From Anaerolinea sp. (GTDB lineage: Bacteria; Chloroflexota; Anaerolineae; JAAEKA01): DNA of 6,180 nucleotides. The number at the start of each line of letters is the position of its first letter. Within the stretch, counting starts at the first letter, position 1. The stretch is from NCBI GenBank assembly GCA_014879765.1, contig JACSRL010000175.1, positions 1 through 6,180 of the forward strand. Direction: 5' to 3'. Below the pieces are notes generated by a model. It searched no databases, was not told where the DNA came from, and saw only the letters and a list, made by a program, of their open reading frames with translations. The translations under genes and the position numbers were made by a program. This document shows, piece by piece, positions 6,011 through 6,180 of the stretch.

Positions 6011-6024
6011 AAAGGCCGGCCTTT
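6011..6024. terminator. Short palindrome after the transporter gene, possible weak terminator
   Basis: AAAGGCCGGCCTTT is a perfect 14-bp palindrome starting 10 nt after the transporter stop and followed by CTTGTT. As RNA it gives only about 5 bp of stem around a CCGG loop, and the following T-run is poor. It may terminate weakly or be chance, since GGCCGGCC is common in this DNA. Confidence 0.3.
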
Positions 6025-6138
6025 CTTGTTGCGCTGAACGTCAGTCCGCGCTCATGTTGTCACTTCTTTGATGAGCGCGCCAGGGCGCGTACTAACTGAG
6101 GTCTAGGAAAAATCGTAACTGCTCAGCCGGCGGGCCAA

Positions 6139-6180
6139 ACGTTGGTTGAGTAGGCGTCTGCGCCGTATCGAAACCAACGT
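6139..6180. repeat. Nested palindromic repeat at the right edge (REP-like)
   Basis: ACGTTGGTT (6139-6147) is complemented perfectly by AACCAACGT (6172-6180), the last bases of the window. Inside are TA/TA and a GGCG-TCTG-CGCC stem-loop (6153-6164), separated by GAG and TCGA internal loops. The layout GGTTGAGTAG...GTATCGAAACC resembles dispersed intergenic palindromes that I recall from high-GC bacterial genomes, especially actinobacteria. The hairpin is seen directly; membership in a repeat family is recollection and needs a genome search. The outer stem may continue past the window. Confidence 0.6.

Larger units (their letters stand above)
6002..6180. other. Intergenic region without a gene
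   Basis: I see no credible coding frame, tRNA or mobile-element end here. Besides the palindromes at 6011-6024 and 6139-6180 there is CGCGCC-AG-GGCGCG at 6076-6089, a tight hairpin without a T-run. The stretch 6091-6137 is unexplained. Confidence 0.5.

Noticed and set aside
6076..6089. CGCGCC-AG-GGCGCG as a second terminator
   Set aside because: The loop is too tight at full stem length, and there is no T-run after it on either strand.
6091..6180. Insertion-sequence end at the right edge
   Set aside because: No transposase fragment, target duplication or recognisable terminal repeat other than the hairpin itself is visible inside the window.

Overview
The window is high in GC. It holds one minus-strand operon for a cytoplasmic group 3b [NiFe] hydrogenase (the NADP-linked 'sulfhydrogenase' type known from Pyrococcus furiosus) and one divergent plus-strand membrane transporter gene. 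Base composition, the bacterial hydBGDA-type order and a UMF1/Atg22-like transporter suggest a high-GC bacterium. Chloroflexota (Anaerolineae/Caldilineae-like) is my best guess, but this is an inference from style, not from a marker gene.

Layout, read along the minus strand from 4449 to 1: a strong extended -10 sigma-70-type promoter (4449-4421) with an inverted repeat across its -10 box; the beta iron-sulfur subunit (hydB, 4324-3206); the gamma FAD/NAD(P)/[2Fe-2S] subunit (hydG, 3204-2335); the delta small subunit with cysteines for three [4Fe-4S] clusters (hydD, 2333-1506); the alpha large subunit with the NiFe site (hydA, 1509-121); and the first 41 codons of an M52-type maturation endopeptidase (124-1, running off the window). 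Genes are separated by 1 nt or overlap by 4 nt (ATGA), so the block looks like one translationally coupled transcript. On the plus strand, a near-consensus promoter (4468-4496) drives a 481-residue MFS transporter (4556-6001). The final 179 bases carry no gene, but contain a short palindrome just after the transporter and a nested palindromic repeat at the right edge.

How it works together (known for the family): alpha splits or forms H2 at the NiFe centre, delta wires the electrons through three clusters to beta, and gamma exchanges them with NAD(P)H; some members also reduce sulfur or polysulfide. The protease removes the C-terminal tail of alpha once nickel is loaded. The transporter shares only the divergent control region, and nothing in the sequence ties its substrate to hydrogen metabolism.

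I do not see an undescribed system. The points most worth a second look are the back-to-back promoters with the operator-like repeat at 4412-4433, an apparent two-helix insertion in the transporter, and the dispersed-repeat-like palindrome at 6139-6180.
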